The position numbers and the translations under genes were made by a program. Below, piece after piece: positions 15,566 through 24,920 of a DNA stretch of 32,265 bases. The stretch comes from Thermococcus sp. (GTDB lineage Archaea > Methanobacteriota_B > Thermococci > Thermococcales > Thermococcaceae): contig JALTBN010000027.1 in NCBI GenBank assembly GCA_027075325.1, forward strand, positions 240,032 to 272,296, read 5' to 3'. A model generated the notes under the pieces. The model was not told where the DNA came from and did no database searches. It saw nothing but the letters and a program-made list of their open reading frames with translations. Numbering within the stretch: the stretch's first letter is position 1; the number at the start of each line of letters is the position of its first letter.

Positions 15566-16989
15566 AGAGGAAGAAAAGTGTACTTCACCAGATCCTCTCG
15601 GAGAAGAGGAAAGCAGAAAAGGTAAGGGGTGGTAACATGTCAGCCAAAGATGAGTTCGGAACCACGAAATACATAATCTACGCTGAATTTGAGGCGAACG
15701 GTGTTGTTGAAAGGCCGGACGTTGTTGGTGCTATCTTCGGTCAGACGGAGGGGCTTCTTGGGGACGATCTCGACCTGAGGGAGCTCCAGAAAACCGGAAG
15801 AATTGGAAGGATAAGGGTTGAAGTTCACACGAAAGCTGGAAGGACCTACGGAACGATAACCGTTCCATCGAGCCTCGACAGGGTTGAAACGGCTATCCTA
15901 GCGGCGGCGCTTGAGACCATTGACAGGGTAGGGCCAGCCGAAGCCGGCATCAAAGTCCTCCGCATAGAGGATGTCCGCGCGACCAAGAGGAAATACATCA
16001 TAGAAAGGGCAAAACAGATACTCGAGGGTCTGATGGAGCAGGAGATTCCGGAGACCCAGGAGCTTACGGAGGAGGTCAAGAAAGCAGTGAGGGCGAAAGA
16101 ACTCATAGAGTACGGCCCTGAGAAACTTCCAGCAGGACCACACGTTCCGTTCTCCGACTCCATAATAGTCGTCGAGGGCAGGGCAGACGTCCTAAACCTG
16201 CTCAAGCACGGCATAAAGAACGCCATAGCCGTTGAGGGAACATCAATCCCTGAGACCATAATAAAGCTCAGCAAGGAGAGAATCGTTACGGCTTTCACTG
16301 ACGGTGACCGCGGTGGCGAGTTAATCCTCAAGGAGCTGCTCCAGGTTGCGGATGTGGACTACGTGGCCAGGGCTCCCGAAGGGAAGGAAGTCGAGGAACT
16401 CACCAAGAAGGAGCTCGTTAAGGCCCTGAGAAGCAAGATACCAGCGGATCAGGTCATTACTGAGATGTTTTACAAGGGCAAGAACTTCTACGACATTCTG
16501 AAAGAGAAGGTGGAAGGGGAAGAGAAGCCAATGGCAACCCACAAAGAGGTGAAGCCGCCCAAGCCAGCGCCCGCACCGCAACCCGAACCAGTTAAGAGGG
16601 AGGCACCGGCCCACCAGCCGCAGAAACCGGAGCACGTCCAGAGACCCCCCGTTCAAAAGCCCGCTGAGGAGTCAAAGATCATAAGGCCCATTCAGGGGGG
16701 AAGGAGCGAGGTCGGAAAGTTTGAGGACTTCATTGAGAGGGTGAAGAAAGAGCAGACCGCAGTCCTCCTTGACGAGAACATGAACGTCATAGCCGAGATA
16801 CCGGTCAGGGACCTGCTGAGTACGGTAACATCGAAGGACGGAGTCCATGCGGTGGTCTTCAACGGCATCATAACCCAGAGGCTCATCGACATAGTCAGTG
16901 AAAAGGGAATAAAATACCTGGTGGGTGCCAGAAAGGCCAACGTGGTCAGGAGGCCGGTAGACCTGAAGATCGTTACCTTCGCCGAGTGA
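15562..16989 (+). CDS. dnaG: DnaG-type primase (archaeal, exosome-associated)
   Basis: 475 residues from the ATG at 15562 or 450 from the ATG at 15637. The first start has GGAGGGG 5 bases upstream and overlaps the previous stop; the second has GGGGTGGT and begins where known archaeal DnaG proteins begin (MSAKDEFGTTKY). Domains: an N-terminal region to about residue 185 (full-length numbering), a central Toprim domain (IIVVEGRADVLNLL with the Glu, then AFTDGDRGGELILKEL with DxD), a proline-rich linker, and a C-terminal domain from about residue 385. In archaea this protein is mainly known as a subunit of the RNA-degrading exosome with some primase activity. The basic 25-residue extension has normal codon use, so it may really be translated. 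Confidence 0.95.
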   Translation: MKRKKSVLHQILSEKRKAEKVRGGNMSAKDEFGTTKYIIYAEFEANGVVERPDVVGAIFGQTEGLLGDDLDLRELQKTGRIGRIRVEVHTKAGRTYGTITVPSSLDRVETAILAAALETIDRVGPAEAGIKVLRIEDVRATKRKYIIERAKQILEGLMEQEIPETQELTEEVKKAVRAKELIEYGPEKLPAGPHVPFSDSIIVVEGRADVLNLLKHGIKNAIAVEGTSIPETIIKLSKERIVTAFTDGDRGGELILKELLQVADVDYVARAPEGKEVEELTKKELVKALRSKIPADQVITEMFYKGKNFYDILKEKVEGEEKPMATHKEVKPPKPAPAPQPEPVKREAPAHQPQKPEHVQRPPVQKPAEESKIIRPIQGGRSEVGKFEDFIERVKKEQTAVLLDENMNVIAEIPVRDLLSTVTSKDGVHAVVFNGIITQRLIDIVSEKGIKYLVGARKANVVRRPVDLKIVTFAE

Positions 16990-17074
16990 AGGCTCTCTTT
17001 ACCATTTTCTTCTCTGCCCCCCGATTTTGAATAACTTTATAACCGCTCGCCCCGTTCTCTCCCCGGTGAGGAAG

Positions 17075-18793
17075 ATGAACCTGGAGGAAACTGTGCTTAA
17101 GTACGCTCTCATAAACGCTTACCAGCACGATGGAAAGGCCAACCCAAAGGCGGTCATAGGAAAGGTTCTGGGGGGGAACCCCGAGCTCAGACCGAGGGCC
17201 AGGGAGATAATATCCCTCGTTAACGAAGTGGTTGAAAAGGTGAACTCCCTCTCCTTAGAGGAGCAGGAAGCCAGGCTCCGCGAAATCTATCCGGAGTTCT
17301 TCGAGGAGAAAACGGAAAAGAGGGAAGAGAAAAAGGGCCTTCCGCCCCTACCAAAGGCGGAGAATGGGAAAGTCGTTACGCGCTTTGCCCCAAACCCCGA
17401 CGGTGTGTTCCACCTAGGAAACGCGAGAGCTGCCATCCTAAGTCACGAGTACGCGAGGCTCTACGGCGGGAAGTTCATCCTCCGCTTCGACGACACCGAT
17501 CCAAAGGTCAAGAGGCCCGAGCCCGTATTCTACAAGTGGATTCTCGAAGACCTCGAATGGCTTGATATGAAGCCGGACGAGGTTCACACAGCCAGCGACA
17601 GGCTTGAACTCTACTACTCCTACGCGGAGAAGCTCATAAAGATGGGTAAAGCCTATGTGTGCACCTGCAAGCCGGAGAAGTTCCGCGAGCTACGAGATAA
17701 GGGAATCGCCTGCCCCCACCGCGAGGAACCACCGGAGGTTCAGCTTGAGCGCTGGAAGAAGATGCTGAACGGGAAGTACGGGGAAGGTGAGGCCGTTGTC
17801 AGGATAAAGACCGACCTCAAACACCCGAACCCTGCTGTAAGGGACTGGCCGGCGCTGAGGATTATAGACAATCCAAATCACCCGCGCGTTGGGAACAAGT
17901 ACCGCGTCTGGCCCCTCTACAACTTCGCCTCTGCCATTGACGACCACGAGCTTGGGGTTACGCACATCTTTCGCGGACAGGAGCACGCGGAGAACGAGAC
18001 GAGGCAGCGCTATCTTTACGAGTACCTCGGATGGGAATACCCCGTGGCCGTCCACCACGGGAGGCTGAGCATTGAGGGGGTCGTCCTGAGCAAATCAAAG
18101 ACGAGGAAGGGCATAGAGGAAGGCAGATACCTCGGATGGGATGATCCACGTCTTGGCACAATCCGGGCACTCAGGAGAAGGGGGATAAGGCCTGAGGCGA
18201 TAAAGGAACTCATAATCGAGGTCGGGATAAAGACAAGCGATACGACGATAAGCTGGGACAACCTTGCGGCCATAAACAGGAGGATAATCGAACCGATAGC
18301 CAACCGCTACTTCTTCGTCGCAGACCCCGTCCCTATGTACATTGAGGGAGCCAGGGAGTTTACAGCAGAGATACCGCTTCACCCAGACCACCCGGAGAGG
18401 GGAACGAGGAAGCTCAAATTTGAGCCTAGAAAGCCGGTTTATGTTTCAATGGATGACATGGAGCTTTTCAGACCGGGGAACTTTGTTCGCCTCAAGGACC
18501 TCTTCAATGTCGAGATCATAGAAACCGGAGAGAATGGGATAAGGGCAAGGTTCCACAGCGTCGAGTACGAGGTGGCCAGAGAGAACCGCTGGAGGATGGT
18601 TCACTGGGTAACGGAAGGAAAACACTGTGAAGTTCTCGTTCCCGAAGGGGAAGAGCTCCTCGTGAGAAGGGGTTTTCTGGAGAGCGACGCCGACGTTAAG
18701 GTCGATGACGTTGTTCAGTTCGAGCGCTTCGGCTTCGTCAGAATAGACGCAGTAGAACCAGAAAAGATAGTGGCAATTTTTGCCCACAGATGA
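17075..18793 (+). CDS. gltX: Glutamyl-tRNA synthetase (archaeal type)
   Basis: Charges tRNA-Glu. 572 residues from the ATG at 17075, which has GGTGAGG 4-5 bases upstream; an upstream frame from 17027 lacks such a site. An N-terminal helical domain (about 95 residues, as in archaeal and eukaryotic GluRS) precedes the class I Rossmann core with the HIGH-equivalent PNPDGVFHLGNARAAI and the KMSKS-equivalent VLSKSKTRKG. The C-terminal half is the beta-barrel anticodon domain of GlnRS type (EIPLHPDHPERGTRKLKFEP and onward). A zinc-like cluster of Cys (CTCKPEKF...IACPHRE) is present in the insertion. A TATA-like CTTTATAAC at 17035-17043 suggests an independent promoter. In archaea Gln-tRNA is made by GatDE, so this enzyme is expected to be discriminating. 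Confidence 0.97.
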   Translation: MNLEETVLKYALINAYQHDGKANPKAVIGKVLGGNPELRPRAREIISLVNEVVEKVNSLSLEEQEARLREIYPEFFEEKTEKREEKKGLPPLPKAENGKVVTRFAPNPDGVFHLGNARAAILSHEYARLYGGKFILRFDDTDPKVKRPEPVFYKWILEDLEWLDMKPDEVHTASDRLELYYSYAEKLIKMGKAYVCTCKPEKFRELRDKGIACPHREEPPEVQLERWKKMLNGKYGEGEAVVRIKTDLKHPNPAVRDWPALRIIDNPNHPRVGNKYRVWPLYNFASAIDDHELGVTHIFRGQEHAENETRQRYLYEYLGWEYPVAVHHGRLSIEGVVLSKSKTRKGIEEGRYLGWDDPRLGTIRALRRRGIRPEAIKELIIEVGIKTSDTTISWDNLAAINRRIIEPIANRYFFVADPVPMYIEGAREFTAEIPLHPDHPERGTRKLKFEPRKPVYVSMDDMELFRPGNFVRLKDLFNVEIIETGENGIRARFHSVEYEVARENRWRMVHWVTEGKHCEVLVPEGEELLVRRGFLESDADVKVDDVVQFERFGFVRIDAVEPEKIVAIFAHR

Positions 18794-18872
18794 CCGTTTC
18801 TTATTATTTTTATCTTATCCCATCTCAAAGTCGTTATCTCAGATCAAGAGGGAAAGGTAAAATAGAAAAAGC

Positions 18873-20162
18873 TCATTCTTCCTTCTTTGGAATAAGGGAA
18901 TCGCCAAAGAAACCAAAGAGCACAACGATCACCGCCAGTATTGCTGAACCTATGTAGATCCCACCTTTTCTGAAGAGGTCTACTATAGCGTAAAGGCCCC
19001 CTCCGGCGAAGATTGCAATCATGACCCATGCAAACGCAGACTCAAGGCTTGAGGTACCTTTTTTAACCATCAGCACTGGGTATAGTTCGAGTATTGCGGT
19101 GAAAAACAGTGCGGCACTGACTGCGTTGAGAGCCATCTCCGCAGCGCTGGGAGGTGCGTCAACTATGGCGAGGACTGCCACGATTCCGGTCAGGTAGAGG
19201 GCGGCTTTGTTTCTGCCAATCCTGAATGAGGATTCCATGATCTGAAGGCCCACCTCCGCTGTCGGGAGGATGCTCGTGAGTCCTGCCATGAAGACGGAGA
19301 GGGCAAAGAGACCCAGAAGCAGGGGATGAGCCGAAAGAATAGTTGGCAGGTCTTTCATAACGTTGATGGCCCCCTCGTTTCCACCGTAAACGAACTTAAT
19401 CAACCTATCGGGTGAGGTGGGGGCCAGTCCGTAGATAACTATGACCGTCGAAAGGAAGCCCATGATTACCTGAATCAGTATTCCCGTACTGATGATCAGC
19501 TTGCTGTTGAAGCGCTCGTTCATAAAGCTTCCAAGCATCAGGTAGAAGGCAAATCCAAGGCCAATCCCGTATATAGCCCTGGATGCGGTATCTTTGAGCA
19601 TCTCAAGGGTTATGCCATGGCCGGAAGTGACCATGTGCTTCGCCAGCGCCAAGAACGCGGCGGTGCTTGGGATAGTGAGTTTGAATGCTACTGCAGTGAC
19701 GGTTATCGCCAGGATGAAAAACAGTGCCCCACCGGCCATTATGAGGAACGTCTTCTCCTTGGCGCGGGTGAGGATCACGTAAACTATGGACAGCATTGTA
19801 AAAGCCGCGATTAATCTTCCAGCAAATCCCGTTCCGACAACAGGCCCCAGGAACACCAGCATCGTGTTGGCGGTGTAGTACGAAAGGAACATCATGATAA
19901 CAACCAGGATAGTCAGTATCATTGCCGGCCGCTTCGTCACTTTCCTGTAGAGTTCCGCGAAGTGATAGCCGGACTTCATTACCTTCTCTGCTTCTATGAT
20001 GGCCACGTACGTCAGTATGGCCAGGAAGACTAGGTGCAGGACAAGGCCTGTCACCCCATACTCAAGCCACATCTGCGGGAACAACCCTATAGTCCCTATT
20101 CCAGTTGTGAACCCAGCCACAAGGGCTATCAGGTAAAGAGTCCACTTTCCGGTTTGATCCAT
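18873..20162 (-). CDS. Sodium-dependent symporter of the NSS (SNF) family
   Basis: 429 residues with about eleven hydrophobic segments. The first carries GIGTIGLFPQMWLEYG, which corresponds to the GLGNxWRFP substrate and sodium site of the NSS family with several substitutions (Thr, Ile and Leu in place of Asn, Trp and Arg). The later segments ASRAIYGIGLGFAFYLMLGSF and FMAGLTSILPTAEVGLQIM match the regions around TM6 and TM8. The substrate is probably an amino acid but cannot be assigned. The start has GGGGGTG 5 bases upstream, and a TATA-like GTTTTAAAC at about 20204-20212 gives a short leader. It is flanked by gltX (convergent) and malP (same strand, 136 bases upstream). Confidence 0.85.
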   Translation of the reverse strand: MDQTGKWTLYLIALVAGFTTGIGTIGLFPQMWLEYGVTGLVLHLVFLAILTYVAIIEAEKVMKSGYHFAELYRKVTKRPAMILTILVVIMMFLSYYTANTMLVFLGPVVGTGFAGRLIAAFTMLSIVYVILTRAKEKTFLIMAGGALFFILAITVTAVAFKLTIPSTAAFLALAKHMVTSGHGITLEMLKDTASRAIYGIGLGFAFYLMLGSFMNERFNSKLIISTGILIQVIMGFLSTVIVIYGLAPTSPDRLIKFVYGGNEGAINVMKDLPTILSAHPLLLGLFALSVFMAGLTSILPTAEVGLQIMESSFRIGRNKAALYLTGIVAVLAIVDAPPSAAEMALNAVSAALFFTAILELYPVLMVKKGTSSLESAFAWVMIAIFAGGGLYAIVDLFRKGGIYIGSAILAVIVVLFGFFGDSLIPKKEE

Positions 20163-20298
20163 TTAAACACCCCCTGATTTTCTTCAAAAGTTTGTGCGCG
20201 TAATGTTTAAAACTATTACTGCTCATAATGGAACAATATCGAAACCATAAAGACCACTCGGAGAATCAAAAAACAAAATGAGAAACGGGGGGTTAAAT

Positions 20299-22791
20299 TC
20301 AGTCCAGACCCTTCCACTTCACCAGACCCAGGAGGAACCTGTGCGGGAGCTTCTCGTGGTGCGGATGGATTCTGACTGCGTAGTGCCAGCACGGGTCTCC
20401 CATGTGTTTGAGGGCGTTTCCTTCGTATACGTAGAGCCACTCGTTCCCCCCTACCCGCTCGGGGTGCCTCAACTCAACGATGTGGGGCTTTTCAATGTCG
20501 TATCCCTCCGCCCTGACTCCATAGTAGAGTTCGACCTCAACGTCCCCCGGGTTAAGGCCGTCGAGATAGACCCTCACCTCAAGCCTGCTGCCCTCGACCT
20601 CGACATTCCGTATCTCCACGCTGTCCCACGATGCAGTAACTCTGTCCTTCCACTCCGCTATCTCCTTCGCTCCCCGGTAGTTCTCCCTTGTGAGCCAGAT
20701 ATGGTTGCTCATGGCCTTAGAGTAAAACCTGTCCATGTACTCCTTTACCATCCTGTGGGTGCTGAAGCGCGGGGCTATGCTCTTTATGCTCTCCTTCATC
20801 ATGTACACCCAGCGGGAGCGGTTGTCGTAGTAGGTCGGAATAACCTCCTCCCTGAGCAGGGTGTAGAGGCTCTCAGCGTCCTTTGGATCATCGGCCTCTG
20901 TCTCGGGCTCGGTCGTCTCCTCTCCGATAACCCAGCCGTTCTTCCCGTTGTAGCCTTCAACCCACCATCCGTCATAGATACTGACGTTCAGGACGCCGTT
21001 GAGACCGGCTTTCATGCCGCTCGTCCCGCTCGCCTCCATTGGCCTGCGCGGGTTATTAAGCCAGACGTCAACGCCCGCCACCATGAGCCTCGCGCTGCCC
21101 ATATCATAGTTCTCCATGACGAATATCTTGCCCGCAAACTCCGGCATCTTGGAGACTTCATAGACCCTCCTCAGGAACTCCTTTCCTGCCTCGTCCCTTG
21201 GGTGGGCCTTTCCTCCAAAGACCAGATAAACCGGCTTCTCTTGATCGTTAAGAAGCTTCTTGAGCCCCTCAATGTCACTCAGAAGGAGAGTTGCGCGCTT
21301 GTATGTCGCGAACCTCCTTGCGAAGCCTATTATGAGGGCGTTCTCGTCAATAGCCGGTATAGGATCGTCTATTCCGAGCCTCCTGTTCCGTTCTATAGCC
21401 TTTCTCCTGAGAAGCTCCACGAACTCCCTCTTGGCCTGGAGGTGGGCCTCCCAGAGTTCCTCATCCGGAATCCTCTCAACGGCGTACCAGATGCCCTCGA
21501 TGTTGGTATGCTCACGCCAGACCCTGCCAATGTAACGGTCGAAGAGCTTCCTCATCTCGTTATGCACCCATGTCATAGTGTGAACGCCGTTTGTGATGCC
21601 CTCTATGGGTATCTCATTGAGGGGAACGCCGGGCCAGAGGTCCTTCCACATGCGCTTGCTTACCTCTGCGTGGAGCTGACTGACCCCGTTCACATAGCTC
21701 GATGTTCTTATGGCGAGGAGCGTCATGTTGAGCTGATCGCCTTCCCTTCCGAGTTCCAGGAGTTTGTTCCTGCCCATTAAGAACCCTGAGAGCCTCTTTC
21801 TAACTTCCTCGAGCGGGAACCTGTCATGGCCGGCCGGAACGGGGGTGTGGGTAGTGAAGACCGTTGTCCCCCTCACGATGCTGAGAGCCTCCGTGAAGGT
21901 GAGGCCCTCCTCCATATACCATGCTATCCTCTGGAGGTTGGCGAAGGCCGGATGCCCCTCGTTGAGGTGAATAACTCCCGGCTCGATTTCCAGAGCCTTG
22001 AGGAGTCTCATGCCTCCAATTCCAAGGAGGATTTCCTGCTTTATCCTCTTATCCATCTCAGCATTATAGAGGTAGTCACAGATTGTCCTGTCTTCGGCAC
22101 CGTTCTCCGGAACATCAGTATCGAGGAGATAGAGCTTGATCCTGCCGACGTTCACTTCAAATGCCCTCGCGTAGACAGTCCTTTCTCCAATCGAAACCTC
22201 AATGTAGAGCGGCTTCCCCTCCCTGTCAAGGACGGGCTTTATCGGCATTTCCTCAGGTCTATACTCCGGGAATATCTCGACCTGTCGGCCTTCCTCATCT
22301 ATCTCCTGCCTGAAGTACCCGTGCTTGTAGAGGAGGCCTATGGCTATGAACGGAAGACCGAGGTCGCTCGCGGTCTTCACATGATCTCCAGCAAGGATTC
22401 CCAGTCCGCCGGAGTATATCGGAAGGCTCTTGCTTATGCCGTACTCCATGCACAGGTAGACTATCGGCTTGTCCCATTTCGGATAGTTTGTGGAGAACCA
22501 GGTCGAGCGCGGGTTCATGTATGCTGTAAACTGGTCCATGACGAGCTCGTAGAGGTTCATGAAGTCGTCGTCCTTGAGGAGCTCCCTGAACCTCTCTTCG
22601 GGCGTGTCCAGAAGGAGTTTGACCGGGTTCTTGTACTCACGCCAGTGCTCGGGGCCTATGTACTCCCAGAGCTTGGTAGCACGTCTGTTCCAGCTCCACC
22701 AGTAATTATACGCCAGATCTGCAAGATCCCCCAGCGGGTAGGGGAGCTTCGCCCTTATTGAATCCTCAACTGCGTGGGAAACATCCGCCAT
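20299..22791 (-). CDS. malP: Maltodextrin (alpha-glucan) phosphorylase
   Basis: Releases glucose 1-phosphate from maltodextrin or glycogen. 830 residues from the ATG at 22791, which has AGGTGG upstream; the GTG three codons earlier overlaps that site. The GT35 fold is evident: an N-terminal domain with YLCMEYGISKSLPIYSGGLG, HLNEGHPAFANL (active-site region), and the PLP lysine at about residue 594 in EASGTSGMKAGLNGVLN. The N-terminal regulatory elements of eukaryotic phosphorylases are missing. Between its TATA element (about 22836-22848) and the ATG there is a near-perfect Thermococcales glycolytic motif, so it is probably repressed by the Tgr/TrmBL1 regulator when maltodextrin is absent. 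It lies 90 bases downstream of pckG, on the same strand. Confidence 0.96.
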   Translation of the reverse strand: MADVSHAVEDSIRAKLPYPLGDLADLAYNYWWSWNRRATKLWEYIGPEHWREYKNPVKLLLDTPEERFRELLKDDDFMNLYELVMDQFTAYMNPRSTWFSTNYPKWDKPIVYLCMEYGISKSLPIYSGGLGILAGDHVKTASDLGLPFIAIGLLYKHGYFRQEIDEEGRQVEIFPEYRPEEMPIKPVLDREGKPLYIEVSIGERTVYARAFEVNVGRIKLYLLDTDVPENGAEDRTICDYLYNAEMDKRIKQEILLGIGGMRLLKALEIEPGVIHLNEGHPAFANLQRIAWYMEEGLTFTEALSIVRGTTVFTTHTPVPAGHDRFPLEEVRKRLSGFLMGRNKLLELGREGDQLNMTLLAIRTSSYVNGVSQLHAEVSKRMWKDLWPGVPLNEIPIEGITNGVHTMTWVHNEMRKLFDRYIGRVWREHTNIEGIWYAVERIPDEELWEAHLQAKREFVELLRRKAIERNRRLGIDDPIPAIDENALIIGFARRFATYKRATLLLSDIEGLKKLLNDQEKPVYLVFGGKAHPRDEAGKEFLRRVYEVSKMPEFAGKIFVMENYDMGSARLMVAGVDVWLNNPRRPMEASGTSGMKAGLNGVLNVSIYDGWWVEGYNGKNGWVIGEETTEPETEADDPKDAESLYTLLREEVIPTYYDNRSRWVYMMKESIKSIAPRFSTHRMVKEYMDRFYSKAMSNHIWLTRENYRGAKEIAEWKDRVTASWDSVEIRNVEVEGSRLEVRVYLDGLNPGDVEVELYYGVRAEGYDIEKPHIVELRHPERVGGNEWLYVYEGNALKHMGDPCWHYAVRIHPHHEKLPHRFLLGLVKWKGLD

Positions 22792-22804
22792 GGCAACCAC
22801 CTTA

Positions 22805-22821
22805 TATCATCGACAGTGATA
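22805..22821 (-). promoter_or_regulatory. Thermococcales glycolytic motif (TGM) in the malP leader
   Basis: TATCAT-CGACA-GTGATA matches the TATCAC-N5-GTGATA consensus with one mismatch. It lies downstream of the malP TATA element, the position associated with repression by the TrmB-like regulator Tgr (TrmBL1). Regulator binding is known for the family and inferred for this site. Confidence 0.75.
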
Positions 22822-22890
22822 CCAGATCGATCCCGGCCTTAAAAAGTCTGCCTCTCGTCGGATGACGAAAAACGAAGGTAGAAGAGAGGG

Positions 22891-24765
22891 TCATACCCCC
22901 TCAAAAGCAAAGGGGCTGATGTAGTCGCCATACTCCTCCCGGGCCTCAAGCAGGCGCTTCCTCTCTTCTTCGAGAACCTGAAACAGCTCCTTGGGAACGT
23001 TATCGAGCTTCATGTAGATTTCCTCAATGCGGTCTATCTTGGCGAGCAGCTCCGGAACCCTTACCGTGAACTGCTTCTCGTAGGCCTCTTTCGTGTATTC
23101 CTTGTCGAGAACCTCCCTGAAGAGCCTCTCCAGATCCTCGTACCTCGGTATGTAGCCGATCGGAGTCTTTATTGCATCAACGTCGCCGTGCACTCTCAAC
23201 TCCATCCACTTGAGCCAGACGCCCTTGTCGAGCTTGTGGTTGAGCCAGGTTCCGTCCCTGTCGCGGAGGAAGTAGTTGACGGCGAATATCTTGGGGGTTT
23301 TTCTAACCTTCTTCTCAAAGTCGAGGTAGTTCCTTATGTAATCTCCGAGGTGCACGCTCATGAAGTCGAGAATTGCCATCGGGTTAAAGGCCCTGACGCC
23401 TTCCTTGCCGAGCGTGGCAGCTGTCGTCTCGCTCTCAAGGGAAGCACCCATCGTTATAACCCCGTGCTTCCAGTCAAAAGCTTCCCTCACCGGCGGCCAG
23501 GTGTCAGCGTCCCTGCCGCCGAATATCATGCCGCCCACCTCAACGCCGCACGGGTTCTCAAGGGCCTCAAGGTCGGCGTTGGGGAAGTGCTCGAGCGAGA
23601 CGGTGAAGCGGGCGTTCTTGTGGCTCGGCGGTATCTCGTTGCCCTCCTCGTCCTTCTTGCCTTTCCACCACTTTCCGCTGTGGTTCTCCCCCTCGTCGGG
23701 GATCGGGACGCCCATGTCGTTCCAGTAGGGCTTGCCGTCCTTGACGAGGACGTTCGAGAAGATTATCTCGACCGGCGAGTGGAGTATCTCCCATATTATC
23801 GGGTCGTCCTCAGGGTTGACGCCCTGGATGATGCCGAAGACGCCCTTCTCGACGTTCGCCCCCCTCGCCACTCCGTTGACCGGGAGGATGAAGCTTAGAT
23901 CGTCGCCGACTATGTTCTCCCAGCTTATCATGGCCGTTGAGGTCTTGCCGCACATGCTTGGATATGCTCCCGTGAAGTATGTCTTCCTGCCGTGCGGGCC
24001 GTTCACGCGCATGAGGAACATGTGCTCGCTGAGCCAGCCCTCCCTAACGGCCCGGTTTATGGTCAGACGGAAGGCGGGTTTTTTGAGGCCTATCGTGTTC
24101 CCACCGTACTGGGTGTTGACGGAGTAAACCGTCTCGGCCTCAAGGTCTATGTAAATCCTCCTCTTATCTAGGTTCTTGCTGGTCTTCCTCTCGTCGAGTT
24201 CGCCCTCACTGTGAACGAAGCGGAAGAACCTTGCGCTCCTCCCAAGCCTCTTGAACTCTTCGTAGCCCTTTCTGTAGAGGATGAACTCTGAGTGGGCAAC
24301 ATAAGCGGAATCGGTGAGTTGAACGGCCGGAATCGTGAAGATTGAGTTCTTTGGCCCGAGAACGAAGAAGCAGACGAAGAGCTCCTTACCTCTCATAACG
24401 CCCCTCATGAGCTCGCGTATCTCCCTGAGGCCTTCGTCCCTGTCCTTGGTGTTGAGGTATGGGAGAGGTTTCCCACCGGGGGTTAGGATGGCTGTGTTGG
24501 CCTTGTCCCTTGCCTGATCGTAGTAGTTGTCGTAGTGGACGGTGTGGTTCGGCGTTTCGAGCATCTTTTCCTCGCCGTAGTAGAGGGCCTTCCAGCGAAC
24601 GTAGAGCTCATCTTCCTCGCTGTCGGTGCAGACGAAAACTTTATCTGGCTCGAGCCACTCAATCCACCCGGCCAGGAACTCGTGGAGCTCGGGGTTGTCT
24701 ATATCCTTTATTTTCTCAAACTGCTCCCTGTCCAAGAGCCTCTCAAGACGTTCGAGCGCGTTCAT
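22891..24765 (-). CDS. pckG: Phosphoenolpyruvate carboxykinase (GTP)
   Basis: Converts oxaloacetate and GTP to PEP, CO2 and GDP in gluconeogenesis, or runs in reverse for anaplerosis. The 624-residue length is normal for the GTP class. Landmarks are the nucleotide loop GAYPSMCGKTSTAM with Cys272 and Lys274, preceded by GGNTIGLKKPAFRL (substrate region), and the C-terminal FGGRDADTWPPVREAFDW, which is diagnostic of the GTP enzymes. The start ATG at 24765 follows GTAGGAGGCGATGTT, a strong site. A TATA-like CTATTTTAATAC lies around 24797-24808 on the minus strand. No convincing TGM is seen directly upstream of that TATA element. Confidence 0.97.
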   Translation of the reverse strand: MNALERLERLLDREQFEKIKDIDNPELHEFLAGWIEWLEPDKVFVCTDSEEDELYVRWKALYYGEEKMLETPNHTVHYDNYYDQARDKANTAILTPGGKPLPYLNTKDRDEGLREIRELMRGVMRGKELFVCFFVLGPKNSIFTIPAVQLTDSAYVAHSEFILYRKGYEEFKRLGRSARFFRFVHSEGELDERKTSKNLDKRRIYIDLEAETVYSVNTQYGGNTIGLKKPAFRLTINRAVREGWLSEHMFLMRVNGPHGRKTYFTGAYPSMCGKTSTAMISWENIVGDDLSFILPVNGVARGANVEKGVFGIIQGVNPEDDPIIWEILHSPVEIIFSNVLVKDGKPYWNDMGVPIPDEGENHSGKWWKGKKDEEGNEIPPSHKNARFTVSLEHFPNADLEALENPCGVEVGGMIFGGRDADTWPPVREAFDWKHGVITMGASLESETTAATLGKEGVRAFNPMAILDFMSVHLGDYIRNYLDFEKKVRKTPKIFAVNYFLRDRDGTWLNHKLDKGVWLKWMELRVHGDVDAIKTPIGYIPRYEDLERLFREVLDKEYTKEAYEKQFTVRVPELLAKIDRIEEIYMKLDNVPKELFQVLEEERKRLLEAREEYGDYISPFAFEGV

Positions 24766-24886
24766 AACATCGCCTCCTACGGGGGTACCCCGGTGTATTA
24801 AAATAGTTTGCCGGTAAGTTTAAGTGCCCTATGGAATAAATACGGACATCGGAGACCACCGATAACCTCAAAAATATGCGAACTTT

Positions 24887-24903
24887 GAACACTCACGGTG
24901 ATA
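24887..24903 (+). promoter_or_regulatory. TGM-like operator upstream of the phosphohexomutase-like gene
   Basis: GAACAC-TCACG-GTGATA matches the glycolytic motif at 10 of 12 positions, with a perfect right half. It lies between a TATA-like AAAAATATG (about 24870-24878) and the ATG at 24921. It is weaker than the malP site and may be chance, because GTGATA also resembles a ribosome binding site. Confidence 0.4.
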
Positions 24904-24920
24904 CATAGGGGGTGGAAAGT

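Noticed and set aside
20278..21780. 500-codon plus-strand frame antisense to malP.
   Set aside because: Typical long shadow frame of a high-GC gene; malP has full family motifs on the minus strand.
24766..24830. Possible glycolytic motif directly upstream of pckG.
   Set aside because: No TATCAC/GTGATA pair near the pckG TATA; the nearest candidate (24887-24903) is about 75 bases too far.
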